Of a DNA stretch of 64,000 bases, positions 51,533 to 60,743 are shown in pieces. Where the stretch lies: positions 38,570-102,569 of the forward strand of contig JBNAVY010000002.1 of the NCBI GenBank assembly GCA_049700195.1, in the 5' to 3' direction. Numbering within the stretch: the first letter of the stretch is position 1; each line of letters opens with the position of its first letter. The stretch is from JBNAVY01 sp049700195. Its GTDB lineage: Bacteria; Bacillota; Thermoanaerobacteria; Thermoanaerobacterales; Thermoanaerobacteraceae. The notes beneath the pieces are model-generated. The model was not told the DNA's origin, did no database searches, and saw only the letters and a program-made list of their open reading frames with translations. The position numbers were made by a program, and so were the translations under genes.

Positions 51533-52543
51533 CTACAGGTCAATCTTTGGATCTAGATAAGTATAGATTATATCTACTAAAAGATTTGCCATAACAAATG
51601 TAAAAGCATAAAACATAACTACTCCCTGAACTAAAGGATAATCTCTGTCAAATATCGCTTTAACCACAAGTCTGCCTATACCCGGCCATCCAAATACATT
51701 TTCAACTATCATATTGCCTCCCAAAAGTGCACCCACTTCCATACCTAATACTGTAACTGTTGGAATCAAAGCATTTCTAACAGCATGTTTAAGTATCACC
51801 AGTTTTTCAGGAACACCTTTAGCCCTTGCAAAAACTACATAATCATTTCTTAAAACTTCTAACATGCTGGACCTCATAACTCTTGCCAAAACAGCCGCTA
51901 AAGGTGCTGATAAAGTAAGAGCTGGTAAAAAAAGGTGTCTTATGCTGCTTATAAAAGCTTCCCAATTTCCATTAATAAGTGAATCAATCGTATAAAAACC
52001 TGTTACTTTAGGGATAGAAATTAAAAAATTTATTCTACCTTGGCTTGGTAACAAATTTAAGTTGGCGGAAAAAATTAAAATAAGTATTAAACCTAACCAG
52101 AAAGATGGCATTGAAATGCCTGTAAAAGAAACCGCCATCATAATTCTATCAACCCAGGAATTTTGTTTAACAGCAGATATAATCCCTATAGATATACCTA
52201 TTAAAATACCAAGAACAAGGGCTGCCAATGCAAGTTCAATTGTAGCTGGTAGGGTCTGTTTTATAAGATTTATTACTGGAACATTTTTAGTTATAGATTT
52301 TCCTAGATCTCCTTTTAAAAAATCTACAAGAAAAATGTAAAGCTGAGTATATATAGGTTTGTCAAGGTTAAACTCCTCTTTTAATAATTCTATATCCTGC
52401 TGTGACACCATACTCTCTTTTCCCATCATTATATCAACGGGGTCTCCTGGAGTAAATCTCATAAAAATAAACACTGTTATAGCTATAGCTAGCATAATAG
52501 GAATTGTGTATAATATTCTTTTTAAAACCTTAGCTTCTCTCAT
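51533..52543 (-). CDS. Peptide ABC transporter permease (OppB/DppB)
   Basis: Membrane protein of 336 residues. LKRILYTIPIMLAIAITVFI is the first segment, RFTPGDPVDIMMG follows, and the loop DYVVFARAKGVPEKLVILKHAVRNALIP is the DppB EAA motif. The ATG at 52543 follows GGGGG. Confidence 0.93.
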   Translation of the reverse strand: MREAKVLKRILYTIPIMLAIAITVFIFMRFTPGDPVDIMMGKESMVSQQDIELLKEEFNLDKPIYTQLYIFLVDFLKGDLGKSITKNVPVINLIKQTLPATIELALAALVLGILIGISIGIISAVKQNSWVDRIMMAVSFTGISMPSFWLGLILILIFSANLNLLPSQGRINFLISIPKVTGFYTIDSLINGNWEAFISSIRHLFLPALTLSAPLAAVLARVMRSSMLEVLRNDYVVFARAKGVPEKLVILKHAVRNALIPTVTVLGMEVGALLGGNMIVENVFGWPGIGRLVVKAIFDRDYPLVQGVVMFYAFTFVMANLLVDIIYTYLDPKIDL

Positions 52544-52568
52544 AAAAATTCCCCCATCCACTTTAGAA

Positions 52569-52591
52569 TAAAAAGGGGCATTAACCCCTTC
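52569..52591 (-). terminator. Intercistronic hairpin after the peptide-binding protein gene
   Basis: AAGGGG and CCCCTT arms with a 6-base loop, followed by TTTTTATTC on the minus strand. It probably limits read-through from the binding protein to the permeases. Confidence 0.65.
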
Positions 52592-54148
52592 TTACTCATT
52601 AGAAAGCCTTACTCTATGCATATTTTCTCTGCCGTCCATACTGGGTTGCCAATTTTCTACATTTTTAGTCGCTGCTTCTACAGTCTTTAAAGAATATCCA
52701 AATACCCATGGAGCATCGTCATATATTATCTTTTGAGCCTTGTAATAAAGCTCTTTTCTTTTAGCATTGTCGGTTTCTTTTGCAGCTTCATCTAAGAGCT
52801 TATCAACCTCTTTATTGCTATAAAAGGAAAAGTTACCTCTTTCACCTGTCTTAAGCTTTGGATTTAAGAAATCAAATGGGTCAAGATATGCATTTCCCCA
52901 ATCAGTAAGGTATAGCTGCCTTGTGCCTTTTTGTATTTCAGACTGCAAAACTCCCCATTCCCATGTCCTGACAGATGATTTTATACCTACTTTTTCAAGC
53001 ATATTCGCTATAGCTAAAGCCTCCCCTTCCCTAAAAGGCTGTGTATCTATGACAACTTTTAAATCAGAAACTCCAGCCTCTTTTAAAAGCTCTTTTGCCT
53101 TGTCAGGATTGTACTCATAAGGTTTTAAATCTGTATTTGCAGCAAAGGCATATGGTAGCATTGGACCCGGAAGCCTTACACCATAACCTCTATATATTTC
53201 TTTTACAATAGAATCCATATCTATTGCGTAATTTAAAGCCTGCCTAACTTTTGGATTATCAAAAGGTGGCATTTTATTATTTATCTCAAGAATATATACC
53301 CTTGTTCCTTCATTTTCTTTTACTTGTACATTTTTATTATTTTTTAATTTATCAATCATATCTGACGGTATGTATTGAACTATATTTACTTCTCCTTTTT
53401 CTAAAGCAGCTATAGCAGTAGAAGGTTCTGGTATCATCCTAAATACAACTCTTTCTAGATTTGGAGGGCCAACAGGGGGAATGTCCGGAGAACCGCCGTA
53501 ATATCCATCATACCTTTCTAAAACTATCTGCTCATCCAATTTTCCAGATACATATTTAAAAGGTCCTGCTCCTATAGGATGTTTTAAAAATTCCTCATAT
53601 CCCACTTCTTCATAATACTTTTTAGGTATTATTTGCTGATGAACTAATGCTTGGAGTAAAACTGGAAAAGGCTCTTTTAGTATAAATCTAACAGTATAGT
53701 CATCGACCTTTTTAACATCTTCCACAGGTCCCATTAAGCCTTTTCTCGGAGAAGTTTTCCCTTCAAGTCCCCCCTCTTTTATTATTCTATTAAATGTAAA
53801 TACCACATCGTCTGCTGTAAGAGGGTCTCCATTTTGAAAAGTTACACCTTTTCTTATTTTAAATTCCCACTCAGTAGGTGATATTATCTCCCAGGACTCT
53901 GCTATCTCTGGAACTACTTTTCCATCATATGTCCTTGTAACTAATCCATCAAATATGTTTCTTAAAACTGTTTCGGTTTCTCTATCTCTGTAATCAGCAG
54001 GATCCAATGTTACAATGCTATCTTTATTTAAAGCAATAACTATTGTACTACCTTTTTTTTGTGAATTTTTTTGTTTTGTAGAGCAGCCAGAAGAGAAAAT
54101 AAAAGAAAAAATAATTAAAATAGAAATGATAAATTTATACTTAGACAT
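52592..54148 (-). CDS. Peptide ABC transporter substrate-binding lipoprotein
   Basis: Family-5 solute-binding protein of 518 residues. The signal peptide ends SSGC (Cys near residue 23). ALNKDSIVTLDPADYRDRET, VPEIAESWEIISPTEWEF and KIRKGVTFQNGDPLTADDV are typical OppA/DppA segments. First gene of the operon, behind a c-di-AMP riboswitch. The ligand could be peptides or another compound such as a nickel complex or glycan; not resolvable here. Confidence 0.92.
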   Translation of the reverse strand: MSKYKFIISILIIFSFIFSSGCSTKQKNSQKKGSTIVIALNKDSIVTLDPADYRDRETETVLRNIFDGLVTRTYDGKVVPEIAESWEIISPTEWEFKIRKGVTFQNGDPLTADDVVFTFNRIIKEGGLEGKTSPRKGLMGPVEDVKKVDDYTVRFILKEPFPVLLQALVHQQIIPKKYYEEVGYEEFLKHPIGAGPFKYVSGKLDEQIVLERYDGYYGGSPDIPPVGPPNLERVVFRMIPEPSTAIAALEKGEVNIVQYIPSDMIDKLKNNKNVQVKENEGTRVYILEINNKMPPFDNPKVRQALNYAIDMDSIVKEIYRGYGVRLPGPMLPYAFAANTDLKPYEYNPDKAKELLKEAGVSDLKVVIDTQPFREGEALAIANMLEKVGIKSSVRTWEWGVLQSEIQKGTRQLYLTDWGNAYLDPFDFLNPKLKTGERGNFSFYSNKEVDKLLDEAAKETDNAKRKELYYKAQKIIYDDAPWVFGYSLKTVEAATKNVENWQPSMDGRENMHRVRLSNE

Positions 54149-54192
54149 ATAAAAATACCCCCTTTTATGAAATTTTATTTCATGGGAGTAAT

Positions 54193-54222
54193 AGAAAAAA
54201 GCCAAAGAAATACCACTTGGCC
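54193..54222 (-). terminator. Terminator of the c-di-AMP riboswitch
   Basis: GCCAAG and CTTTGGC arms (one bulge) followed by TTTTTTCTAT on the minus strand, directly after the aptamer and before the binding-protein start. Confidence 0.7.
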
Positions 54223-54235
54223 TTTGATATTTCCC

Positions 54236-54350
54236 CTCCCACGCTTACGAGGTTAGCTGACGGGCTCGGGTTGAAGGAATAACCCTACTCTTAAAAAGAG
54301 ATTAGCCCCTTAAAATGGGTCCCCCGCTCCTTAAAAGGATTGAGCGATTA
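54236..54350 (-). promoter_or_regulatory. c-di-AMP riboswitch (ydaO-yuaA type)
   Basis: On the minus strand: TCGCT, GGAGCGGGGGACCCA, AAGGGGCTAATCT, AGAGTAGGGT, TTCCTTCAACCCGAGCCCG, TCAGCTAACCTCGTAAGC. The GGGGCTAATC, GTAGGG and CCGTCAGCTAACCTCG elements are the core of the ydaO-yuaA riboswitch. High c-di-AMP is expected to turn off the peptide transporter. Called by motif order; not folded computationally. Confidence 0.88.
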
Positions 54351-54367
54351 TTTATAATTTTTAAAAT

Positions 54368-54396
54368 ATTATATCACACAATTATTTTACCGTCAA
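54368..54396 (-). promoter_or_regulatory. Promoter of the peptide ABC operon
   Basis: Minus strand TTGACG (54391-54396) and TATAAT (54368-54373) are 17 bases apart, with the extended TGATATAAT. Confidence 0.72.
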
Positions 54397-54505
54397 ATTA
54401 ATGCTTAATAAAATAAGGTTTGTTTAAAATTTAAACATAAAAATATAAAAATTTATGATATAATTAAGTTGATTATTAATTTTTTCAAAAAAGGAGTTAT
54501 AAAAG

Positions 54506-56167
54506 GTGACAAAATCAATAAAAACTCGAACATTATTTACATTTTTAATTTTTTTTATAATAATATTTGGATTAATAATACGCCTTATTTGGATACAAGC
54601 TATCGATTCATCTAAACTTTCGATTGCTGTAGAAAAACAGACAACAGCAAATATAGTCTTAAAGCCAGAAAGAGGTTACATATATGATGTAAATGGTAAT
54701 ATTCTTGCAAGCAACATCCCTTCAGGCGATGTTTTTGCAGCACCAAAATATATAAAAGACCCAGAACTAGTATCAGAAAAATTGTATAAATATCTTAATA
54801 TTGACAAAGAAGAATTACTTAAAATACTTTCAAATAAACATTCGGAATGGACTATATTAGAAAGATCTGTATCAATTGATAATCTCACTTCCATAAAAAA
54901 ACTTAAACTAACAGGAATTTATACAGAAGACACATCATCAAGAATATATCCAGACGGGAAAATGCTTTCCCAAGTTTTAGGTTTTGTCGGTACAGATGGA
55001 AATGGCCTTTATGGTTTGGAATACTCACTTGACAAATATTTAAGCGGCATACCTGGTTTAGAAAAAACAGTTGTTGATGTTGAAGGCAGAAAAATTGGAC
55101 TTCCTGATAAATATCATAAACCTATAAACGGTGATGATGTTACACTTACTATAGATTCTGTAATACAAGGTTACACAGAAAATGCTTTAAAGAAAGCATA
55201 CGAAAAATATAAACCTGAAGACGGTATTACAGCAATTGTTATGAATCCACAAACAGCAGAAGTACTAGCAATGGCAAATATTCCTAATTTTGATCCAAAT
55301 AATCCACAAAATGTAACATCTCAAAACTTATGGTCAAATCCTGCTATATCCGGAATTTACGAGCCTGGCTCTGTTTTCAAAGTTGTAACAGCTTCTGCAG
55401 CCTTAGAATCATCTGTAGTAACACCAGAAGAACAATTTGATGACCCAGGATATTATATTGTTTCAGGCCATAGAATTAATAGCTGGACAAAACTAGGAAA
55501 AATCAATTTTTCTGAAGCAATTGAAAAGTCTAGTGATACAGTTTTTATGGAAGTAGGAGAAAGATTAGGTCTTGATAACTTTTATAAATATGTAAAAGCT
55601 TTTGGGTTTGGATCCCCTACTGGAATTGAACTGCCAGGTGAGGCTAGTGGAATGCTTATGCCAGAATCAAAAATATATCCTGTTGATTTTGCGTCAATGT
55701 CCTTTGGTCAAGGTATCGCTGTCACACCTATACAGATGATTACAGCATTTTCAGCAGTTATAAATGGTGGAAATTTAATGAAACCACATATAGTAAAAAA
55801 TATTGAAAATGGTAATAAAATAATTAAAGAATATAAACCACAAGTTATAAGGAAAGTTCTATCTAAAAAAACATCAGATACAATGAAAAACATACTTGAA
55901 AAAGTTGTTTCTGAAGGCACTGGTCAGGCTGCTCAAGTACCTGGTTATAAAGTAGGTGGTAAAACAGGTACAACAGAAAATTATGCACCAGGTAAATATA
56001 TGGCTTCATTTGCAGGTTTTGCACCTGTTGAAAATCCAAAAATAATAGTACTCATTATAATCAAAAACCCGACACAAAATGGACATATGGGAGGAGAAAT
56101 AGCTGCTCCTGTAGCACAAGAAATATTGTCAAATAGTCTAAGATATTATGATACAGTAAAAAAGTAA
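54506..56167 (+). CDS. Class B penicillin-binding protein (PBP2/SpoVD-like transpeptidase)
   Basis: Membrane-anchored peptidoglycan transpeptidase of 553 residues. One N-terminal membrane segment (about 8-30) is followed by the dimerization domain (PERGYIYDVNGNILA). The catalytic motifs are complete: SVFK (nucleophile Ser), SSD and KTGT. It ends soon after the transpeptidase domain, with no PASTA domain, unlike typical SpoVD or PBP2x. The start is a GTG nine bases after AAGGAG. It is monocistronic and divergent from the peptide transporter. Confidence 0.92.
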   Translation: MTKSIKTRTLFTFLIFFIIIFGLIIRLIWIQAIDSSKLSIAVEKQTTANIVLKPERGYIYDVNGNILASNIPSGDVFAAPKYIKDPELVSEKLYKYLNIDKEELLKILSNKHSEWTILERSVSIDNLTSIKKLKLTGIYTEDTSSRIYPDGKMLSQVLGFVGTDGNGLYGLEYSLDKYLSGIPGLEKTVVDVEGRKIGLPDKYHKPINGDDVTLTIDSVIQGYTENALKKAYEKYKPEDGITAIVMNPQTAEVLAMANIPNFDPNNPQNVTSQNLWSNPAISGIYEPGSVFKVVTASAALESSVVTPEEQFDDPGYYIVSGHRINSWTKLGKINFSEAIEKSSDTVFMEVGERLGLDNFYKYVKAFGFGSPTGIELPGEASGMLMPESKIYPVDFASMSFGQGIAVTPIQMITAFSAVINGGNLMKPHIVKNIENGNKIIKEYKPQVIRKVLSKKTSDTMKNILEKVVSEGTGQAAQVPGYKVGGKTGTTENYAPGKYMASFAGFAPVENPKIIVLIIIKNPTQNGHMGGEIAAPVAQEILSNSLRYYDTVKK

Positions 56168-56270
56168 ACAAAAATTATTAAAAACCTGTAAATATTGTTA
56201 ATTATTAATTTATAAACAAATAACTATTATATTTATTGGTTTTGCTGATTTATTATCAATATTTATATCC

Positions 56271-56358
56271 GGAGGTTATACTTTGCAACTTTTTAAATAT
56301 AAAAAACTATCATCATTTTTTCTCGGCTTTTGATAGCGGTTTTGCCCATATAACCTCC
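56271..56358. repeat. 10-bp inverted repeat around an 68-base core
   Basis: GGAGGTTATA (56271-56280) and TATAACCTCC (56349-56358) are exact arms. Each arm looks like a ribosome binding site on its own strand and could start tiny ORFs (15 codons on +, 18 on -). T-rich sequence follows on +, so it might also be a long terminator for the penicillin-binding protein gene. Nothing else is seen in the 260-base gap. Confidence 0.5.
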
Positions 56359-56428
56359 TTAATTTTTTTATCAGGAAGTATAAATTAAATACATTTTTTC
56401 TATTTCACCTGGAAAATAATAAAAATTT

Positions 56429-57727
56429 TTATTTTATTTGCTGATCAATATCGTCTTTAATATTATTTATTATATCAAATCCTGTTTCATTTTCTTTAAC
56501 TCCTTTTTTTATTTCATTAACTATTTTATTATTTATGTTTCTTAAAAAGCTATAATAAGGAATTTTATTTGTATATTCAACAGCTTTTTCAATAGCTTTA
56601 AAGTTTTCATCTTCAATTGATATATTTTCTTTTATAGGGATCAGCCCTATATTTAGCACCTCATTTTGATTATCTGTTATAAATTTTATAAATTTATATT
56701 CCATTTCCAGCTTTTTTTTATCTTCAGTTTTCTTAATACCATATCCATAAAATTTTGGTGATAATGTTAATGGAACTCCACTTTCACCATGTGGATATGG
56801 TAAAACAATAAAATTAAAAAGTTTATCATGTGATTGCAAATTCTTAAGTTTAGCTATTTTATAACTTTCAATTATTAATGATGCTGTATTTCTATTAATT
56901 ATAAAGTCATTCCATAGATAATCCATATCACCTTCCAAAGAAGCAGGATTGACAACCTTATACTTATTAAACAAATCAAGTAAAATATTTATACCAGATA
57001 CTGCTTGAGGACCGTAAAATGAAAATCTATTGTTGTCAAAAGGTTTAGCACCATCTAAAAGTAAAAATCCCCAAATACCATAAGTATCTTCTTTAATAGG
57101 AAATCCTATTCCATAGTAATAATTTTTTTCTTGAGAATAAGTTAGTTTTGACATAATATTTATAAATTCTTCTATATTCCATTCTTGTCCTTGTGGTAAA
57201 GTTATTTCTTTTTCATTTAATTTATCTTTATTGACAAATATTACATTAGTATACATACCAAGAGGTAATCCATAAATATTTCCTTTATAACTAAAAGATT
57301 CTAAAACATTTTTTTTATATTCCTTTATATTTTTCTCATTTAAATATTTATTAAGTGAATTTAATTCATCTATAATTTCTAAAAAAAATTCCTGTTTTAA
57401 TGGAAAAATATCAGGTAAAATACCCTTTTCTTTAGCTTCTAATAGCTTTTTATACCCTTCTTTTTCAGAAATACCCTCAAATTCAATAATTACTCCTGGA
57501 TACTTATTTTGGAAATTTTCTATTTTATTTTTTATAAATTTAAATCCGCCTGAATCTTTTTCTGAAAAATGAGGAAAATCCCAGAAAGTTATAACACCTC
57601 TAAAACTCTGTTCTGATAGTTTATCGCTATTTAATTGAGTTTCTTCATGTTTTTTTATATAATTTGGCCATAATATCAGAAATAAAATTACAAGAAAATA
57701 TAATAAAATAGTAAAAGACTTTTTCAC
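56429..57727 (-). CDS. Orphan extracellular solute-binding protein, membrane anchored
   Basis: Protein of 432 residues of the family-1 solute-binding type (VITFWDFPHFSEKDSGG, GNIYGLPLGMYTNVIFVNKD, IKFITDNQNEVLNIGLIPIKE). The N terminus has a membrane segment (FTILLYFLVILFLILW) with no lipobox cysteine, so it is anchored by the helix. No permease or ATPase lies beside it, and a terminator palindrome separates it from transaldolase. It could feed a transporter elsewhere or act as a sensor. A GTG start at 57727 is favoured by AGAGG spacing. Confidence 0.82.
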   Translation of the reverse strand: MKKSFTILLYFLVILFLILWPNYIKKHEETQLNSDKLSEQSFRGVITFWDFPHFSEKDSGGFKFIKNKIENFQNKYPGVIIEFEGISEKEGYKKLLEAKEKGILPDIFPLKQEFFLEIIDELNSLNKYLNEKNIKEYKKNVLESFSYKGNIYGLPLGMYTNVIFVNKDKLNEKEITLPQGQEWNIEEFINIMSKLTYSQEKNYYYGIGFPIKEDTYGIWGFLLLDGAKPFDNNRFSFYGPQAVSGINILLDLFNKYKVVNPASLEGDMDYLWNDFIINRNTASLIIESYKIAKLKNLQSHDKLFNFIVLPYPHGESGVPLTLSPKFYGYGIKKTEDKKKLEMEYKFIKFITDNQNEVLNIGLIPIKENISIEDENFKAIEKAVEYTNKIPYYSFLRNINNKIVNEIKKGVKENETGFDIINNIKDDIDQQIK

Positions 57728-57770
57728 CTTAACCACCTCTTACTATTTATATTCTAATAAATATAATTGC

Positions 57771-57820
57771 ATAACTTAAAAGCAGGATAGTCATTAATGA
57801 CTATCCTGCTTTTAAGTTAT
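57771..57820 (-). terminator. 50-bp perfect palindrome after transaldolase
   Basis: Exact 25-base arms (centre TCATTAATGA, GC-rich AGCAGGATAG inside A/T tracts) overlap the transaldolase stop codon. Functions as a strong terminator. Confidence 0.85.
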
Positions 57821-58467
57821 ATTTTTAATCCAGCTTTTCTCCAATCTTCTTTAAACTTTTCTATTCCGGCATCTGTAAGTGGATGTTTTACCATTTGCAT
57901 TATTACTTTATATGGTACTGTAGCAATATGAGCTCCAAGCTTTGCGGCAATCAAAACATGTATAGGATGTCTTACACTCGCAGTAATTATTTCCGTATCT
58001 ATATCATAATTATTAAATATAGTTACAATATCTTCAATTACTTGCATTCCATCTGTATTTATGTCATCTAGCCTTCCTACAAAAGGACTTACATATGTCG
58101 CACCTGCACGAGCTGCAAGTAATGCTTGATTTGCTGTAAATATTAACGTCACATTTGTTTTAATCCCTTCTTTTGAAAGAACATTTACTGCTTTTAGACC
58201 TTCAGCTGTCATAGGAATTTTTATTACTATATTTTTATGTATCTTTGCCAATTCCCTTGCTTCCTTAATCATACCCTCATGATCTTCGCTGATAACTTCT
58301 GCACTTATAGGACCATCTACAATTTGAGTAATTTCTTTTACAACTTCTTTAAAATCTTTACCTTCTTTAGCAACTAAAGATGGATTTGTAGTAACACCAG
58401 CTATTACACCTAAAGAATTAGCTTCTTTAATTTCGTCAACATTTGCAGTATCAATAAAAAATTTCAT
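57817..58467 (-). CDS. tal: Transaldolase (small FSA/TalC-like class)
   Basis: Enzyme of 216 residues of the pentose phosphate pathway. The start MKFFIDTANVDEIKEAN and GVTTNPSLVAKEG define the small transaldolase/FSA family; the Schiff-base lysine is in VIKIPMT. SAEVIS has Glu at the position where E. coli fructose-6-phosphate aldolase has Gln (FAQVMA), which favours transaldolase activity. AGGAGGGAT precedes the ATG. Confidence 0.9.
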   Translation of the reverse strand: MKFFIDTANVDEIKEANSLGVIAGVTTNPSLVAKEGKDFKEVVKEITQIVDGPISAEVISEDHEGMIKEARELAKIHKNIVIKIPMTAEGLKAVNVLSKEGIKTNVTLIFTANQALLAARAGATYVSPFVGRLDDINTDGMQVIEDIVTIFNNYDIDTEIITASVRHPIHVLIAAKLGAHIATVPYKVIMQMVKHPLTDAGIEKFKEDWRKAGLKI

Positions 58468-58546
58468 AGGTATCCCTCCTTTTTCATTATATAAATATAT
58501 TATATATCTAATTTTCAAAAATTAAAAGCGATTGTTAATACACGCC

Positions 58547-58575
58547 TTGAAATAAAGTTGATAAAATAGTATAAT
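58547..58575 (+). promoter_or_regulatory. Promoter of the acetamidase-family gene
   Basis: TTGAAA (58547-58552) and TATAAT (58570-58575) are 17 bases apart, 45 bases before the ATG. Confidence 0.7.
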
Positions 58576-58619
58576 AATTTAAAATTTAATTAAAATTTTA
58601 TAGATAAGGGGGAAATAGT

Positions 58620-59519
58620 ATGTTACATAAATTATCTAAAGAAAACCATATATTCACTTTTTCAAAAGAAAATAAACCAGCAATTTTTATACAAGATGGT
58701 GATAAGATTGAAATTGAAACCTTAGACTGTTTTTCTAACCAAATCAAAAATAACACTGATACACTGGAAGAAATGGATTGGAATAAAATTAATCCAGCAA
58801 CTGGGCCTATATTTATTAATAATGCTCAAAAAGGAGACATTTTAGAAATTTCAATTAAGAAAATTGAATTAGCTGATAAAGGAGTTGTTTCTACAGGAAA
58901 GGATCTTGGTGTGTTAGGTGATCTTTTGAATAGTTCATATTATAAAATCATACATATAAAAAATAGTAAAGCTGTTTTTGATAACAAAACTTTAATTCCG
59001 ATAAAACCTATGATTGGAGTTATTGGTGTTGCACCTGAAAGTGAAAATATAAATACGGGAACACCTGGCCATCATGGAGGCAATATGGATACGAAACTAA
59101 TAGGAGAAAATTCAAAACTTTATCTTCCGGTTTTTACTGAAGGCGCCCTTTTAGCTATAGGTGATCTGCATGGAATAATGGGAGATGGAGAAGTAGGAGT
59201 ATCTGGTCTGGAAGTTGCAGGTAGCGTCACCATAAAAGTTAAAGTTATTAAAAACTTTAAACTTTTAAATCCACTAGTAAAAACTAAAAATATAACTGCA
59301 ACTATTGCTTCTGATGAATTATTAGATAATGCAGTTTTAAGAGCAGTACATGACATGGCAGATTTATTTAAAAACTTTACTGAGCTTTCTTATGAGGAAA
59401 TTGCAACGCTTTTTAGCTTGGTAGGAAATGCACAAATCTCCCAAGTAGTAGACCCTCTTAAAACCGCACGTTTCTCTATGCCTAACTGGATATTAGAAAA
59501 TTATAATATTAGATTTTAA
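58620..59519 (+). CDS. Acetamidase/formamidase family protein
   Basis: Amidase-family protein of 299 residues. NPATGPIFINNAQKGDILEI, GVIGVAPE, PGHHGGNMDTK and GDLHGIMGDGEVG are the conserved segments of the FmdA/AmdA family, which hydrolyses formamide or acetamide to ammonia and the acid. The actual substrate is not known. AAGGGGG precedes the ATG. Transcribed alone. Confidence 0.9.
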   Translation: MLHKLSKENHIFTFSKENKPAIFIQDGDKIEIETLDCFSNQIKNNTDTLEEMDWNKINPATGPIFINNAQKGDILEISIKKIELADKGVVSTGKDLGVLGDLLNSSYYKIIHIKNSKAVFDNKTLIPIKPMIGVIGVAPESENINTGTPGHHGGNMDTKLIGENSKLYLPVFTEGALLAIGDLHGIMGDGEVGVSGLEVAGSVTIKVKVIKNFKLLNPLVKTKNITATIASDELLDNAVLRAVHDMADLFKNFTELSYEEIATLFSLVGNAQISQVVDPLKTARFSMPNWILENYNIRF

Positions 59520-59524
59520 GATAT

Positions 59525-60721
59525 TTACTTTGATATATCATTATTATATATCAAAGTTTTTTTATAAAATAACATATGTAAAACAGGATATGTAATGGCA
59601 GTAAAAATTATTGTTATTATTGTAGGCGTAGTAAACCAATTAAATGCAAAACTTCCTTTGTATATAAAATAGTTATAAATTATTATTCCAATTATAGAAG
59701 ATGCAATACCTGTAATATTAAAGTTCCTCTTTTCTTGATACTTTAAAATAAAATATCCTTCAAAAACTACTGTGTATGCAGGTATGAAAACACTTCCAAT
59801 TCCATATAGAAAATTCTCATATCTTTCGATAGGAAATAAATAAGCAGCAATTATTCCTACTACAGAATAAATTATTAATAATTTCCTTTTGCTTAAATTC
59901 ATTCTAGTAACTGTTATAGTTGACAAAGCGGCTGAATAAATATCCATAAAAGTAGTAGTAACTGTTGAAAGTAAAATAATCAATAGAGGTACAAGCCCTG
60001 TTTTTAATGATGCGAAATATGAGATAATATCTAATCCTCCTGTTTTTAAAGAAATATAAAGACCTATAAAATACATAAAACAACTTGCTATAAAATACCC
60101 TAAAAAGGTAAATATAAAACTTTATTTCCCATTTTTACTATTAACTGTATAATCACCAACCAAAGGTAACCAAGAAATAGGCATAGCTATAGCAAGCTCC
60201 ATAGCATCATAAAAATTTATACCATTTGTAATAACATGAGAAATATTACCATTTAAGAACAAAACAACACCTATAGTTAATAAAAAAAGCATTATAACTG
60301 CAATATTATTTATCCAATATGCTTGACTATCAAAAAATAATGACCATAAAAGTACAGATATTCCAACAAAAAATATCCCAAATTCAACTGATATACCTAA
60401 AGCACCATAAAAAGCTTTCGCTGATTGTATGATCATAATCGCAGTCCATCCAATTAATTGAATAATATTTAAAGCCCCCAGAAATAACGTCCCTTTATCT
60501 CCAAGTACTATACTTGTAGATTTTATTGCAGGTAATTTCAATACATATGACATATATCCACCAAGGGAAAAAAATAATGTGCCTATTAAATGCCCTGCTA
60601 AAATAGCTAACAATCCTTTCATTAAACCTAATGGAGCAAATAAAGACCCCGTATATACTTCAGCAATAGATATAGCTGCACCAGACCAAATTAAAAAAAG
60701 TGTACCATTTTTGATTGTCAT
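59525..60721 (-). pseudogene. cytX: CytX-like hydroxymethylpyrimidine transporter, interrupted by an in-frame stop
   Basis: NCS1/CodB-family permease, last gene of the thiDEM operon, where CytX normally imports hydroxymethylpyrimidine. The first part (60721-60122) ends GDYTVNSKNGK and a TAA; after that codon the same frame continues SFIFTFLGYFIASCF and on to 59525 with no shift. The region after GDYT is continuous in relatives, so a single nonsense codon at 60122-60124 splits a ~398-residue protein into 199 and about 183 residues. Either a recent pseudogene, a sequencing error, or read-through. The start at 60721 follows AAAGGTGG. Confidence 0.82.
59527..59563. terminator. Shared terminator of acetamidase gene and cytX
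   Basis: ACTTTGATATAT and ATATATCAAAGT arms with TTTTTTTAT on the + strand, between convergent genes. Confidence 0.8.
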
Positions 60722-60743
60722 TATTTATAACCACCTTTTCATA

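Noticed and set aside
54236..54350. SAM (S-box) riboswitch before the peptide operon
   Set aside because: The leader lacks the S-box core (AGAGxxGGxGG, GAxGAAACC); its CAGCTAACCTCG and GGGGCTAATC segments fit ydaO-yuaA instead.
59525..60721. Frameshift in cytX
   Set aside because: Both parts are in the same frame with exactly 15 sense codons between the stop and the next Met; only a nonsense codon is needed to explain it.
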